The notes below the pieces were generated by a model, which was not told the DNA's origin, did not search any database, and worked only from the letters and a program-made list of their open reading frames with translations. The position numbers and the translations under genes were made by a program. From CAZHDB01 sp964531225 (GTDB lineage Archaea; Thermoproteota; Thermoprotei_A; Sulfolobales; Desulfurococcaceae), in the NCBI GenBank assembly GCA_964531225.1, contig CAZHDB010000034.1:1-16387 (forward strand): 16,387 nt of DNA. The letters are read 5' to 3'. Below, one piece after another: positions 8,801 to 15,304 of this stretch. The number at the start of each line of letters is the position of its first letter. Position 1 is the stretch's first letter.

Positions 8801-9182
8801 TATTGTATGGGACGTAAGTGATGATTTATGGGTAGATAGAGTACTGTTAGAAATAAACAATACATCCTATGAAGTTCAGGCCGAAGGCTCAATGAATATA
8901 GAATTAATGCCAGGCATATACAACATAAAGATCATCGCGTATGACCCAGTAAACCGAACAAATGTATTAACTAGGAGCATAGAAATATACCCCCCTACTA
9001 TAACATCTATCCCAACATTGCTAAGTACTATCCCATCTTCATCTACTCAGTTTGTAGAAAAACCATTAACTACCTCAAATACTTCTTCTTTGTTAAATAA
9101 AGATCAGTTAATTAGTACAGCCATTATTATACTAATAGCATTAATGATAATAATATACTACGTTTATATGGTTAAGAAGTAG
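5835..9182 (+). CDS. Large cell-surface protein: propeller-like region, Ig-like repeats, C-terminal anchor
   Basis: About 1115 residues. Order of parts: a hydrophobic signal segment (~5-25); a beta-rich N-terminal half with Asp-rich calcium-binding-type turns near residues 59 (DYSSDGINDVVG), 106 (DINDNGFNEIAI), 223 (DDDGDGLIEIL) and 387 (DIDNDNIIEIL), as in FG-GAP/VCBS propellers; then five Ig-like modules. Each module opens with a D(T/N)xPP or similar motif, near residues 460, 557, 647, 741 and 970. A Ser/Thr stalk, one membrane helix (~1090-1110) and a terminal Lys-Lys follow. It has more than 30 Asn-X-Ser/Thr sequons and very few cysteines, fitting a heavily glycosylated extracellular protein. 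ATG 5835 is preferred; TTG 5829 is in frame. It may be an adhesin, an S-layer-associated protein or a carbohydrate-binding protein; nothing shows an enzyme active site. It follows thiPQ by 65 bases, but no link to thiamine uptake is visible. Confidence 0.8.
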   Translation: MIRYSFNCIALVIFATLIIISAITANGTNTVSSNNIDSRYLTFWSLDVHGIERVASLIDYSSDGINDVVGIGNYTVIFINGLNGSLIYNYTVEKGFRIYTMTPLVDINDNGFNEIAIISINTANRSIKMNLVEPATSSILLTQNYTLPDPNEYNLIPVIQNGIMDNGILSVIVSGIKIIQSFPPQIIAKTWVYKFDLINGIEQPIEVIDGKAYTLWSNQIPSDDDGDGLIEILSSITIRGYIRFEEGIMGITLYGGIEVKEPIYQWSKEDINRIPLTMFKPYSIVGRLVVGYVTVSFTDESITVDNIMFIGYQLGTGSQKYTINLGYDTYSLHGLSISRNNIVIVIINRTDNNGLCRFYNGDSGHLLREIDLGSNDEGSLTTMSIGDIDNDNIIEILIAFNNKIYLASISEDLDYLGNFSYPIYINDGSIIFNGNETYCALLMKAEDLQRIYTIAIIGNDTTPPYIKILYPANNTVVSTPFNVITQVEEDQSSIVNISLRIYFNNTLVTQTPMNYDPSTSIAYAQVNDLSDGKYELIIDALNSNGLRGSNRTFVIIDNTNPIIYARSSPPNGSRVLNELFLSITIDDPSFNNITILINNKIYSIIHNSSVNITLDLSSYPDGYVNIIVYASDGVGHVAFKELIYWKDTAPPVITITGISNHTIAYGILGINLTIIDNTSAYTLVYLDDELLSEIDDIGSYNIFINTTLLPDGNHSIKIISLDYLGLNTSLQTMVIYLFIIDNNPPLISISNLSKYTPLGECKAYAIPLIEYSLNATFNISIEDITLRRVIIDVVYIDGNKTTILLEANKTLNYQLIIPISLNRYIARITIEAKDLLNRSSVNHLTIIGHHMKPLAKLEWSPDLNTIDGTFRNNYTLVFNEQSVELTLYLSAYKYNIEYFGEVFIPIRDSNIIIYRYLANDTIIIRNIHVTIDNWTIPIVIELDKGLYMINISIIDVLGIRNNIKYLIAIDTEPPSIDKFDISIQGASINIVWDVSDDLWVDRVLLEINNTSYEVQAEGSMNIELMPGIYNIKIIAYDPVNRTNVLTRSIEIYPPTITSIPTLLSTIPSSSTQFVEKPLTTSNTSSLLNKDQLISTAIIILIALMIIIYYVYMVKK

Positions 9183-9201
9183 GCCGTAAATATATTGTTA
9201 C

Positions 9202-10083
9202 TCAAATTAAATTAATTGGTTTTACAGAAAAGTGATCAGGTATTAGGTAATAATTCTTGTTATTCGAATGTTTTTCAATTCTAAATACTCCATGTAATAA
9301 TGTCCCGGCCTCTAATTCTGTATATCTTATTCGAAAACTCATCATATATGCTAGGTCTTTGTCTAATGGTGAATTAATTATTTTAACCTTATATAGAGCT
9401 GGTGTAGTGTATGGTTTAATAGGTTCTATTACCTTAATAGTTAGGGTTTTATAATCACTCCATATAACGCGATCAATACATCCACTATAGCCGCGTTCAT
9501 ATGGCACTAGCCTAATGGTATACCTATATTTCTTCATGTAATAGCCTTGTAACAAACTATTTTTTCTAAGCATGAAGTATTGATCTAGAGACAGATCCTT
9601 ATGCTTACTATACTCAATGAGTAAACCAGATGGGCCTAGAGATGATGTTACTCCAGCCTCACGTAAATATCTTAGAATCCCATATACTCTGTCAACAATG
9701 TTTTCTCCATAAAAGACGAGATCGATATCTGAATAAATAGGATCGCATCCTATTAAGAGACTACCTGTCAATAATACATTTTCGTATTCAATACCAGATA
9801 AACCAATTATCAGATTCATAAACTCAAGAACCTTATTTCTCGGCTTGACAACAAAGGGTTTTACATCCTTCTTTGGTATAACAGGAATTTCAACGCCTAT
9901 GCAATCCCATTTATGACGCCTTATTACACGAAGAGCTTCCATCCTAAATAGCTTCCTTGGAGGATTGCATTCAATACAATATCTAGGGTAGGCGATTACG
10001 TACTCGTCTGGATGCTGTATTCCCTTGACAATCCATATATAACCATTATACAGTAGGGCCTCGCCTTCAAGAAATCTAGGCAA
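9202..10083 (-). CDS. Predicted archaeal nucleotidyltransferase (paralogue of 548-1582)
   Basis: 293 residues with the nucleotidyltransferase signature: Gly-Ser at 107-108 (LLTGSLL), then YSDIDLVFYG with aspartates 119 and 121. The N-terminus (YNGYIWIVKG, HPDEYVIAYPRY) is a small beta-rich region. Cys36 and Cys39 lie in CIEC, a half-zinc-site-like pair absent from the paralogue. The C-terminal third shares the IKPYTTPAL and SFRIRYTELEAGTLLHG stretches with the larger copy. TTG 10083 is the start: GGTGAT at 10097-10092 sits 8 bases upstream and overlaps the end of the preceding gene. It is therefore co-transcribed with the 95-residue protein. Its 3' end meets the surface-protein gene tail to tail with a 19-base gap. 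The substrate is unknown. Confidence 0.72.
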   Translation of the reverse strand: MPRFLEGEALLYNGYIWIVKGIQHPDEYVIAYPRYCIECNPPRKLFRMEALRVIRRHKWDCIGVEIPVIPKKDVKPFVVKPRNKVLEFMNLIIGLSGIEYENVLLTGSLLIGCDPIYSDIDLVFYGENIVDRVYGILRYLREAGVTSSLGPSGLLIEYSKHKDLSLDQYFMLRKNSLLQGYYMKKYRYTIRLVPYERGYSGCIDRVIWSDYKTLTIKVIEPIKPYTTPALYKVKIINSPLDKDLAYMMSFRIRYTELEAGTLLHGVFRIEKHSNNKNYYLIPDHFSVKPINLI

Positions 10084-10088
10084 AATAA

Positions 10089-10376
10089 TTAATCACCCAA
10101 TAACTCGTTTTCAACAATTTTCTTTAAAATCTCAATGAGATATCCCTCTTCTCCAGGCAATCCCTCAAAAACGATCCGATCTCTGTACATTATAACCGGA
10201 TAATCCTCATTAGAATCAATGATCTTAAGCTCAAGCCTAATATTATACTCGTCTTCAACAATACCCTTAATCTCCATAAACCACTGTATAAGGGTCCATC
10301 TTAAGTAATTGTTTCTACCTCTTATGGTAATTATAATCACTTTTTCTTTATTATTCTCTGGCAGGCCCTTTTCCAA
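10089..10376 (-). CDS. Small hypothetical protein, thioredoxin-fold-like without CxxC
   Basis: 95 residues, not recognised as a named family. The predicted order is strand (KVIIITIRG), long helix (~20-42), strand (RLELKIID), two strands (YPVIMYRDRIVFEG) and C-terminal helix (~75-92). This matches a minimal thioredoxin/glutaredoxin-like fold, in which the proline of DYPVIM would be the cis-Pro position and DRIVFEGLPGEE resembles the usual edge strand. The place where CxxC would sit reads GRNNYLR, so redox catalysis is not expected. The start is TTG 10376 with GGTGA at 10388-10384, 7 bases upstream. It lies 5 bases before the nucleotidyltransferase start and forms one operon with it, perhaps as a binding partner. 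The fold assignment is inference. Confidence 0.62.
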   Translation of the reverse strand: MEKGLPENNKEKVIIITIRGRNNYLRWTLIQWFMEIKGIVEDEYNIRLELKIIDSNEDYPVIMYRDRIVFEGLPGEEGYLIEILKKIVENELLGD

Positions 10377-10744
10377 AACATATTCACCGTAGGAACTATA
10401 CCTAATAGCTAAGGTATTAAGTAAAGCTCTAGGTTATATTAATGATCTATTAATCATGGCGTAAAAGTTAATTATATTGAGGGTGATCTGTCTCCGGCAT
10501 TCATCACCTATAGTTATAATCAGAGACTCCCTTTCTCTTCATCTAGTTATTGAATTGACCCCGTAGAAAATATAAGAATTATCATGAGGCACTGTAATTT
10601 TAATTCAGCAGGGCGCTTCCGGCCATGAATTTCTAAAGATTTAGCCCCCTACTAAGCCTCATCATCAATATTCTAGTTTCGCTACATAGTCTAAATAAGT
10701 TTTATGATTACCTATTACCTAATATTATTGGTTGGTGAAGAGTA
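10377..10744. other. Intergenic region with GC-richer islands, possible small RNA
   Basis: No protein gene is supported in these 368 bases between two divergent genes. Two patches are clearly richer in G+C than the flanks: 10481-10508 and about 10605-10660. In an AT-rich hyperthermophile such patches often mark structured RNA. The first has GGTGAT (10482-10487) and ATCACC (10503-10508) as an inverted repeat. On the minus strand it reads CTGA (10523-10520), then GTGATGA (10507-10501), like D' and C' boxes. The second has ATGATGA (10665-10659) followed by CTGA (10608-10605) on the minus strand, like C and D boxes about 50 bases apart. Neither gives a complete C/D guide RNA. Confidence 0.3.
10693..10707 (+). 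promoter_or_regulatory. TATA-like promoter of the CitG-family gene
   Basis: AAATAAGTTTTATGA lies about 40-50 bases before the TTG start at 10745. It would start transcription near 10725-10730 and leave a short leader carrying the GGTGA ribosome site at 10734-10738. The call is based on spacing only. Confidence 0.35.
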
Positions 10745-11689
10745 TTGTATAGACTTGGATACTATGCTGTATTATTGTCATCTGGCATTGGATTAGAAGT
10801 TTCGGCTTACCCTAAGCCTGGTAACGTACATAGGTTGGTTGATCATGGGGATACTTGGTTCGAAGACTTCATATTAACAAGTAATGTTATTACTTATTGG
10901 CTATATCGTGGAGCCATTAGAGGATACTATAAACGCTACAATAGGTACACAATTGGCGATTTAATATACCGTATCGTCAGAGATTCAATGCAGATAACTG
11001 GTGGAGGAAATACTTGCCTAGGCTCATCACTATTATTAACACCTTTATCGCTTTCGATTGGAGAGTTACTTAGGGAAAGAAATAATATCGATATAAATGA
11101 CCTTGTTAGAAAAGCTTGTAATATAATTCAAAAATACTCGACAGCACATGATACTGTAATGTTCTATAAAGCAATTAGAAAAGCATCGCCAAGTTATCTT
11201 AGAAAAACTGACGAGACTCACGGTTATCCCAATGTATGGAGTCCAAGCTATCAAGAGGAAATAATAGGGAGAAACATTAGTTTATGGAGGATCTTACAGT
11301 ATAGTTCAAAGACTGATGTAGTAGCTAAAGAGATAGTAAGTTCTTATAAGGAATCAATAGATGCTATGAAGTTTCTTAATAATAGATTAGCTAATCATGG
11401 AATATGGAATAGAGCGGTTGTTGAGACTTACCTATACCTATTATCAAAGATCAGGGATACAGTCATTGCTAGAAAATATGGCCTAGACCTAGCAGAGAAT
11501 GTTATGGAATTTGCTAGACACATTCTAGATAGAGTTACTGGGGCGAATAGGGAATGGATAAATATAGTTATGGATTTTGATAAAAAACTACAGTCAATGA
11601 AATGTAATCCAGGCTCTATAGCGGACATTACTGCCTCAGCTATTTCATTATATAGTTTATGGAAGAAAAGAAGTATACTAAGAGTCTAA
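10745..11689 (+). CDS. CitG/MdcB-family protein (triphosphoribosyl-dephospho-CoA synthase-like)
   Basis: 314 residues. Family hallmarks are the N-terminal LEVSAYPKPGNVHRL followed by an acidic DTWFEDF, a central GGGNTCLGSSLLLTPL (the NTxLG motif of the family), and HDTVMFYKAIRKA. The rest is predicted helical. In bacteria CitG/MdcB makes the triphosphoribosyl-dephospho-CoA precursor of the prosthetic group of citrate lyase or malonate decarboxylase. No gene for either enzyme, nor CitX, is in this window, so this archaeal member may act on another nucleotide or ATP-derived substrate. TTG 10745 is well supported: GGTGA ends 6 bases upstream and an in-frame stop lies at 10736-10738. Its end faces the zinc-ribbon gene with a 16-base gap. 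The family is fairly sure; the reaction is not. Confidence 0.8.
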   Translation: MYRLGYYAVLLSSGIGLEVSAYPKPGNVHRLVDHGDTWFEDFILTSNVITYWLYRGAIRGYYKRYNRYTIGDLIYRIVRDSMQITGGGNTCLGSSLLLTPLSLSIGELLRERNNIDINDLVRKACNIIQKYSTAHDTVMFYKAIRKASPSYLRKTDETHGYPNVWSPSYQEEIIGRNISLWRILQYSSKTDVVAKEIVSSYKESIDAMKFLNNRLANHGIWNRAVVETYLYLLSKIRDTVIARKYGLDLAENVMEFARHILDRVTGANREWINIVMDFDKKLQSMKCNPGSIADITASAISLYSLWKKRSILRV

Positions 11690-11705
11690 ACAAATTATTT
11701 TATCA

Positions 11706-12695
11706 CTAACGTACAGGCATGAATAGCGCTTCTTCACCTGGTTTAAATTTATATCTACCTTTACTAGAGATCATCTTAAATGCTGCTACGAGGAAACCAG
11801 GTATTGTTGCTATAAAACCGCCAATAAAACCGAGTAATGGTTCTTTAAGTATATACCACGTAATTAATGAGCCTATGCCTCCAGCTAATATTATTGATGT
11901 TATTCCTCCTCCTAGGCTGAAAAGTCTACCAGACATACTTAATGGGTATTCTAGGTATACTATTGTACCATCAGCTGCATCGACTAATGCATTATATGTC
12001 TTGCCACGATAACTATATTTGATCCACCAAAATGGGTAGTGTGCTATGCCATGGTATTTAGAATTATCAATCACGTGATATCCACGGTCGCACGAGATCT
12101 TGGCTTCTTCTATGGCTTGTTCTAAACTAGGTCTTTTAACACTATTGAAAATTTCCATAGGATCTCTATTAGGCTGTAAGTATTTTCCATCTTTTAAAAT
12201 GGTTGGTTTAAAGTACATTCTAGCTCTAGCAGGAAAACCATAGTCATCAGGCAAAGGTATAGGTACTTTATCAACCGCCTTGACAAGCTCATAACTAACT
12301 TCTTCACCCCCATGAACTGCTATTTCAACTTCCCCGCTTTCAGAGGTCTCTTCTTTCTCACTCTTGCATAACGCCTTGATATTTATCTCATATATGTATA
12401 ATGGCACATAATACAATGTAGCTGATTCAAACGATGAATTTTCATAGAGATCCTCAACTACACCTACTTGATGTGTAGCAAAATCCCTAGCCAATTTATA
12501 TGCAGAGTTCTTGTCAAAAACCATTTTAAATAGAAAATGCTCAATCTTAGCATCTGGCTTATCGAGTCTAAAAGTCGTACCACAATACGGGCATGTAGCA
12601 TATTTTATGGTCTCTGGTACCCTATATTCTGCCGTACAGTATGGGCATTTAATTAATACGAAACCTTTTTCTCTTCGAAGCTCGACATTGCTCAT
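11706..12695 (-). CDS. Zinc-ribbon protein with two C-terminal membrane helices (copy B)
   Basis: 329 residues. A zinc ribbon opens the protein: Cys17, Cys20, Cys35 and Cys38 in two CPYC knuckles. A mixed alpha/beta soluble region follows (~50-250), with YVPLYIYEI and a segment PFWWIKYSYRG...DGTIVYLEYP that aligns with the upstream gene product. Two membrane helices are at ~259-281 and 287-308, with a short charged tail, so ribbon and tail should both face the cytoplasm. ATG 12695 has AGGTGAT 5 bases upstream. The gene lies 13 bases after the upstream paralogue, so they form one operon. I infer a membrane-anchored adaptor that may bind the SPFH protein through its zinc ribbon. No enzymatic motif is visible. 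Confidence 0.75.
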   Translation of the reverse strand: MSNVELRREKGFVLIKCPYCTAEYRVPETIKYATCPYCGTTFRLDKPDAKIEHFLFKMVFDKNSAYKLARDFATHQVGVVEDLYENSSFESATLYYVPLYIYEINIKALCKSEKEETSESGEVEIAVHGGEEVSYELVKAVDKVPIPLPDDYGFPARARMYFKPTILKDGKYLQPNRDPMEIFNSVKRPSLEQAIEEAKISCDRGYHVIDNSKYHGIAHYPFWWIKYSYRGKTYNALVDAADGTIVYLEYPLSMSGRLFSLGGGITSIILAGGIGSLITWYILKEPLLGFIGGFIATIPGFLVAAFKMISSKGRYKFKPGEEALFMPVR

Positions 12696-12708
12696 AAAAT
12701 ATCACCTA

Positions 12709-13908
12709 CTATTCCCTTGATAAAAGCTCATGAATAGCCTCTTTACCAACAACTTGTACAAGACCTTCGAAGGATCCAACAACACTTAATATCTTACCGA
12801 CTTTTTCTCCAAGTTCCTTAATTGCTTTAAATTTTTCACCAACAATTTCTACTCTAACAGGTCGTGTAGCCATTTTGAAAGAATACCACGAACTATATCC
12901 TCCAATAGCTAGTGCTATGCCTCCAATAATAATGCCCGCTAGTTCCATGGTTTTGAAAAGCGTGATTGCAGTTCCTCCTAGTAAGCCGGCTATTAGGGCT
13001 CCTCCGCTACCCCACAATATTCTATTGCTTAATTTCATTGGCTCTTCTGCCACAATTGTCTCTCCATCCCATCCGCTAAGGAATAGTCTATATACACCTC
13101 TTCTATAGCTATAGGGTACAATATATAATGGAAGCATTATTATAGATGATGAACGAATCCTTATATTTTTAGGAGTAATTTTCTTCCGAATAATAGTAGG
13201 ACCTACAACAGTTCCTCTCCATCTAACTTTGCTTTCAGCTTCCCTCTTAATCTCCTTAGTAACTCTATCTCGTAATGTATCAAGATGATCATCTAATGCT
13301 ATATCCATAGCTGTCTTCCGATCTATTTCAACAGCTAAAATCCTTCTAGCAGTTTTGGCCTCAAAATTAATTTCTGATATATACTTGGGCTTAACTGGGT
13401 TTCTTAAGTAATATGCTCCGAGCGCATTTGCTGAAAAAGCCTTTACTCCTCTCCTACATATAATTGGATATGATGCTGAGAACGGGCCGTAACTACCATC
13501 TACATGGACAATATATGTTGTTGTCCAACATTTTCTTTCTTTACCTGAACCAGTGCATTTACGGACACGCACATTAACAACACCGCTATAATCAGCTTCC
13601 GCCTTAACATCTACGAAATAGAATGGAATGTATACTATGTATGGTCTTCCGATGCTAATATACTTAGCAATAGATCTTAAATCCTTATCAGTCTCAATCC
13701 TATTACGGACTTTACCAAGTATTTCATGATCCTTCAAAGATTCGACTATCAATATATTTTCTTTTAGATCTTCTTTAATCCAATTTGCATACCCACAATA
13801 ATTACATATAGCGACAATAGTCTCTGGACTTACATCTAATGGAGCTCCACAATTTCTACATCTAAATATAGTTTCAGAAGATACTTCTTCATTACCAGAT
13901 ATAGCCAA
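12709..13908 (-). CDS. Zinc-ribbon protein with two C-terminal membrane helices (copy A)
   Basis: 399 residues, with the same plan as its downstream neighbour. The ribbon cysteines are at exactly the same positions (17, 20, 35, 38; CRNC and CNYC). A soluble region follows, with YIPFYFVDV and PLYIVPYSYRRG...DGETIVAEEP, then helices at ~297-317 and 323-345 and a ~50-residue cytoplasmic tail. It differs by an insert at ~105-160 with extra cysteines (KCTGSGKERKC, and Cys151) and a basic helical stretch (~205-228). The start appears to be TTG 13908; no ATG occurs nearby. The ribosome site is unusually close (CCGAGG ending 2 bases before), so the start is less certain than for its neighbours. It is probably a membrane-tethered partner in the SPFH gene cluster. 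Tandem duplication with divergence is the likely origin. Confidence 0.73.
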   Translation of the reverse strand: MAISGNEEVSSETIFRCRNCGAPLDVSPETIVAICNYCGYANWIKEDLKENILIVESLKDHEILGKVRNRIETDKDLRSIAKYISIGRPYIVYIPFYFVDVKAEADYSGVVNVRVRKCTGSGKERKCWTTTYIVHVDGSYGPFSASYPIICRRGVKAFSANALGAYYLRNPVKPKYISEINFEAKTARRILAVEIDRKTAMDIALDDHLDTLRDRVTKEIKREAESKVRWRGTVVGPTIIRKKITPKNIRIRSSSIIMLPLYIVPYSYRRGVYRLFLSGWDGETIVAEEPMKLSNRILWGSGGALIAGLLGGTAITLFKTMELAGIIIGGIALAIGGYSSWYSFKMATRPVRVEIVGEKFKAIKELGEKVGKILSVVGSFEGLVQVVGKEAIHELLSRE

Positions 13909-13956
13909 TCCTCGGCCCCTTACTATTGTATTATTGAGTATAACATATCTCTTAAT

Positions 13957-13970
13957 GTTAATAAATATAG
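13957..13970 (-). promoter_or_regulatory. TATA-like promoter for the zinc-ribbon gene pair
   Basis: On the minus strand CTATATTTATTAAC lies in the 251-base gap between the SPFH gene and the zinc-ribbon pair. It would start transcription near 13935. A second candidate, ATATGTTATAC (13948-13938), would give a start close to the TTG codon. The gap suggests the pair can be transcribed separately from the SPFH gene. Confidence 0.3.
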
Positions 13971-14159
13971 TTTCAATGAGTTAATAATGTTCAATTATTT
14001 ATTATTGGGTGAAACTATTGTATAAGATAGATACGTTGATTCATTAGACCATATATAGGTATTCAGTAAAAGCAAAATTCTCTACTTTAATAAGAATATG
14101 TAGCATGATATTGAGTAGGATTAATGATAAAATAATTGCTATAGGATTATACTATCTAG

Positions 14160-15230
14160 TTAACCACCTACTTTACTACCACATACTGGACAGAAGTTAG
14201 CCTCAACCGGAACTACATGTCCATTAGGACACCATTTAATTTGGTGTCCACATACTGGACAGAAATTAGCTCCTGCAGGTATTGGTCCTTTACCGCAATA
14301 TGGGCATCTAGCAACATATCCTTGGGGCTGTTGAGTAGATACTGCGCCCACAGTTGCCTGGGATTGTTGAGGTTGTTGCTGCTGTTGCTGATATGCTTGT
14401 TGAGGAGGAGGCTGTAAAGCCCATGGTATAGCCACTAGTCCAGCACCAAATGCTGCACCCTCAGCTTCTGTCTCCTTAATAGCTTCTGCAAATTTTCGAG
14501 CTGTCTCTTGCTGTACTAGATAAGGTGCTGCAGTACCTTGTAGTATCCAGAACATCCTCTCACGATATTCTGGAGGCACATCTATACCCTCAAACATTAC
14601 ATCTTCAAGCATAAGACCTAATTCCTCAAATGACTTTCTTAAAACCATAGTAGCTCTCTTACCTGCTTCAGCAGCTTTCTGATATAAATCGCGGATACTA
14701 CTCTGACTTATGAAAGCCATCAGCTTTGTTAAGAAGTAACTTCGAATATACTCATCAAGTTCCTCCCTAGTAAATCTCTCATCAGGACCAACAACCTTAT
14801 TGATAAATAAGGCTGGATCAGCTACACGATAATAATACGCGCCGTGGAACATTACAGGGATAAGTTCAATTGTCTGGCTTTTACCGCCAAATTTACCCTG
14901 CATACGATTAATGTTTACAAAAATAACTATTGCTCGGAAAATACTCTCGCCATACAATCCCTCAACAAGGCCCTTTAGGAAAGGAACGTTTTGTGTATCA
15001 AGTACATGTCTGCCGGGACCAAGAACACCATAGACCTTACCATCACGATAAAAGACTACACGCTCCCACTCCTTAACAACAACTACGGAACCCCAAGGAA
15101 TAACTTCATCGGGATATCTCCATACAATATCCTCTGGAGAAGCATCTTTCCACTCTATAAGCTTTGGTTCAAGGCCACCAACCTTACGGGTTACCTTACC
15201 AATACCCTTACCAATCTTATTCAAAACCAT
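14160..15230 (-). CDS. SPFH (band 7) protein with Gln-rich linker and double zinc ribbon (YdjI-like)
   Basis: 356 residues. An SPFH domain occupies ~45-225 (WGSVVVVKEWERVVFYRDGKV, then GVLGPGRHVLDT, and DPALFINKVVG, near the residues expected for the YdjI-type branch). An Ala/Glu-rich helix follows (~235-265), then a Pro/Gln-rich linker with a six-Gln run (~274-303), and a C-terminal double zinc ribbon. The first ribbon is C309-C312/C324-C327. The second is irregular, with CPNGH (C334, H338) before C347-C350. There is no membrane helix; the basic N-terminus could contact lipid, or a partner could tether it. ATG 15230 has GGTGT 5 bases upstream. SPFH proteins form large membrane-bound ring assemblies. 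In bacteria this type sits with zinc-ribbon membrane proteins and PspA, which fits the genes here except that PspA is missing. Confidence 0.85.
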   Translation of the reverse strand: MVLNKIGKGIGKVTRKVGGLEPKLIEWKDASPEDIVWRYPDEVIPWGSVVVVKEWERVVFYRDGKVYGVLGPGRHVLDTQNVPFLKGLVEGLYGESIFRAIVIFVNINRMQGKFGGKSQTIELIPVMFHGAYYYRVADPALFINKVVGPDERFTREELDEYIRSYFLTKLMAFISQSSIRDLYQKAAEAGKRATMVLRKSFEELGLMLEDVMFEGIDVPPEYRERMFWILQGTAAPYLVQQETARKFAEAIKETEAEGAAFGAGLVAIPWALQPPPQQAYQQQQQQPQQSQATVGAVSTQQPQGYVARCPYCGKGPIPAGANFCPVCGHQIKWCPNGHVVPVEANFCPVCGSKVGG

Positions 15231-15304
15231 TTTTTACACCCTTAACAAATACTATTTATTCCCTTATTCATAAACTTATATGGAAAACAACATTTTATAG
15301 GAAA

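Noticed and set aside
548..10376. Nucleotidyltransferase/HEPN toxin-antitoxin pair
   Set aside because: Neither nucleotidyltransferase has an adjacent HEPN protein. The 95-residue partner has strands and no RxxxxH motif, so the MNT/HEPN system does not fit.
10557..10564. GACCCCGT, a word also found in 23S rRNA
   Set aside because: The flanking bases do not continue as rRNA and the surroundings are AT-rich. I treat it as coincidence.
14360..14403. Repetitive GTTG/CTG tract as a DNA repeat or CRISPR remnant
   Set aside because: It is the coding sequence for the Gln-rich linker of the SPFH protein. The units are irregular codons with no spacers.
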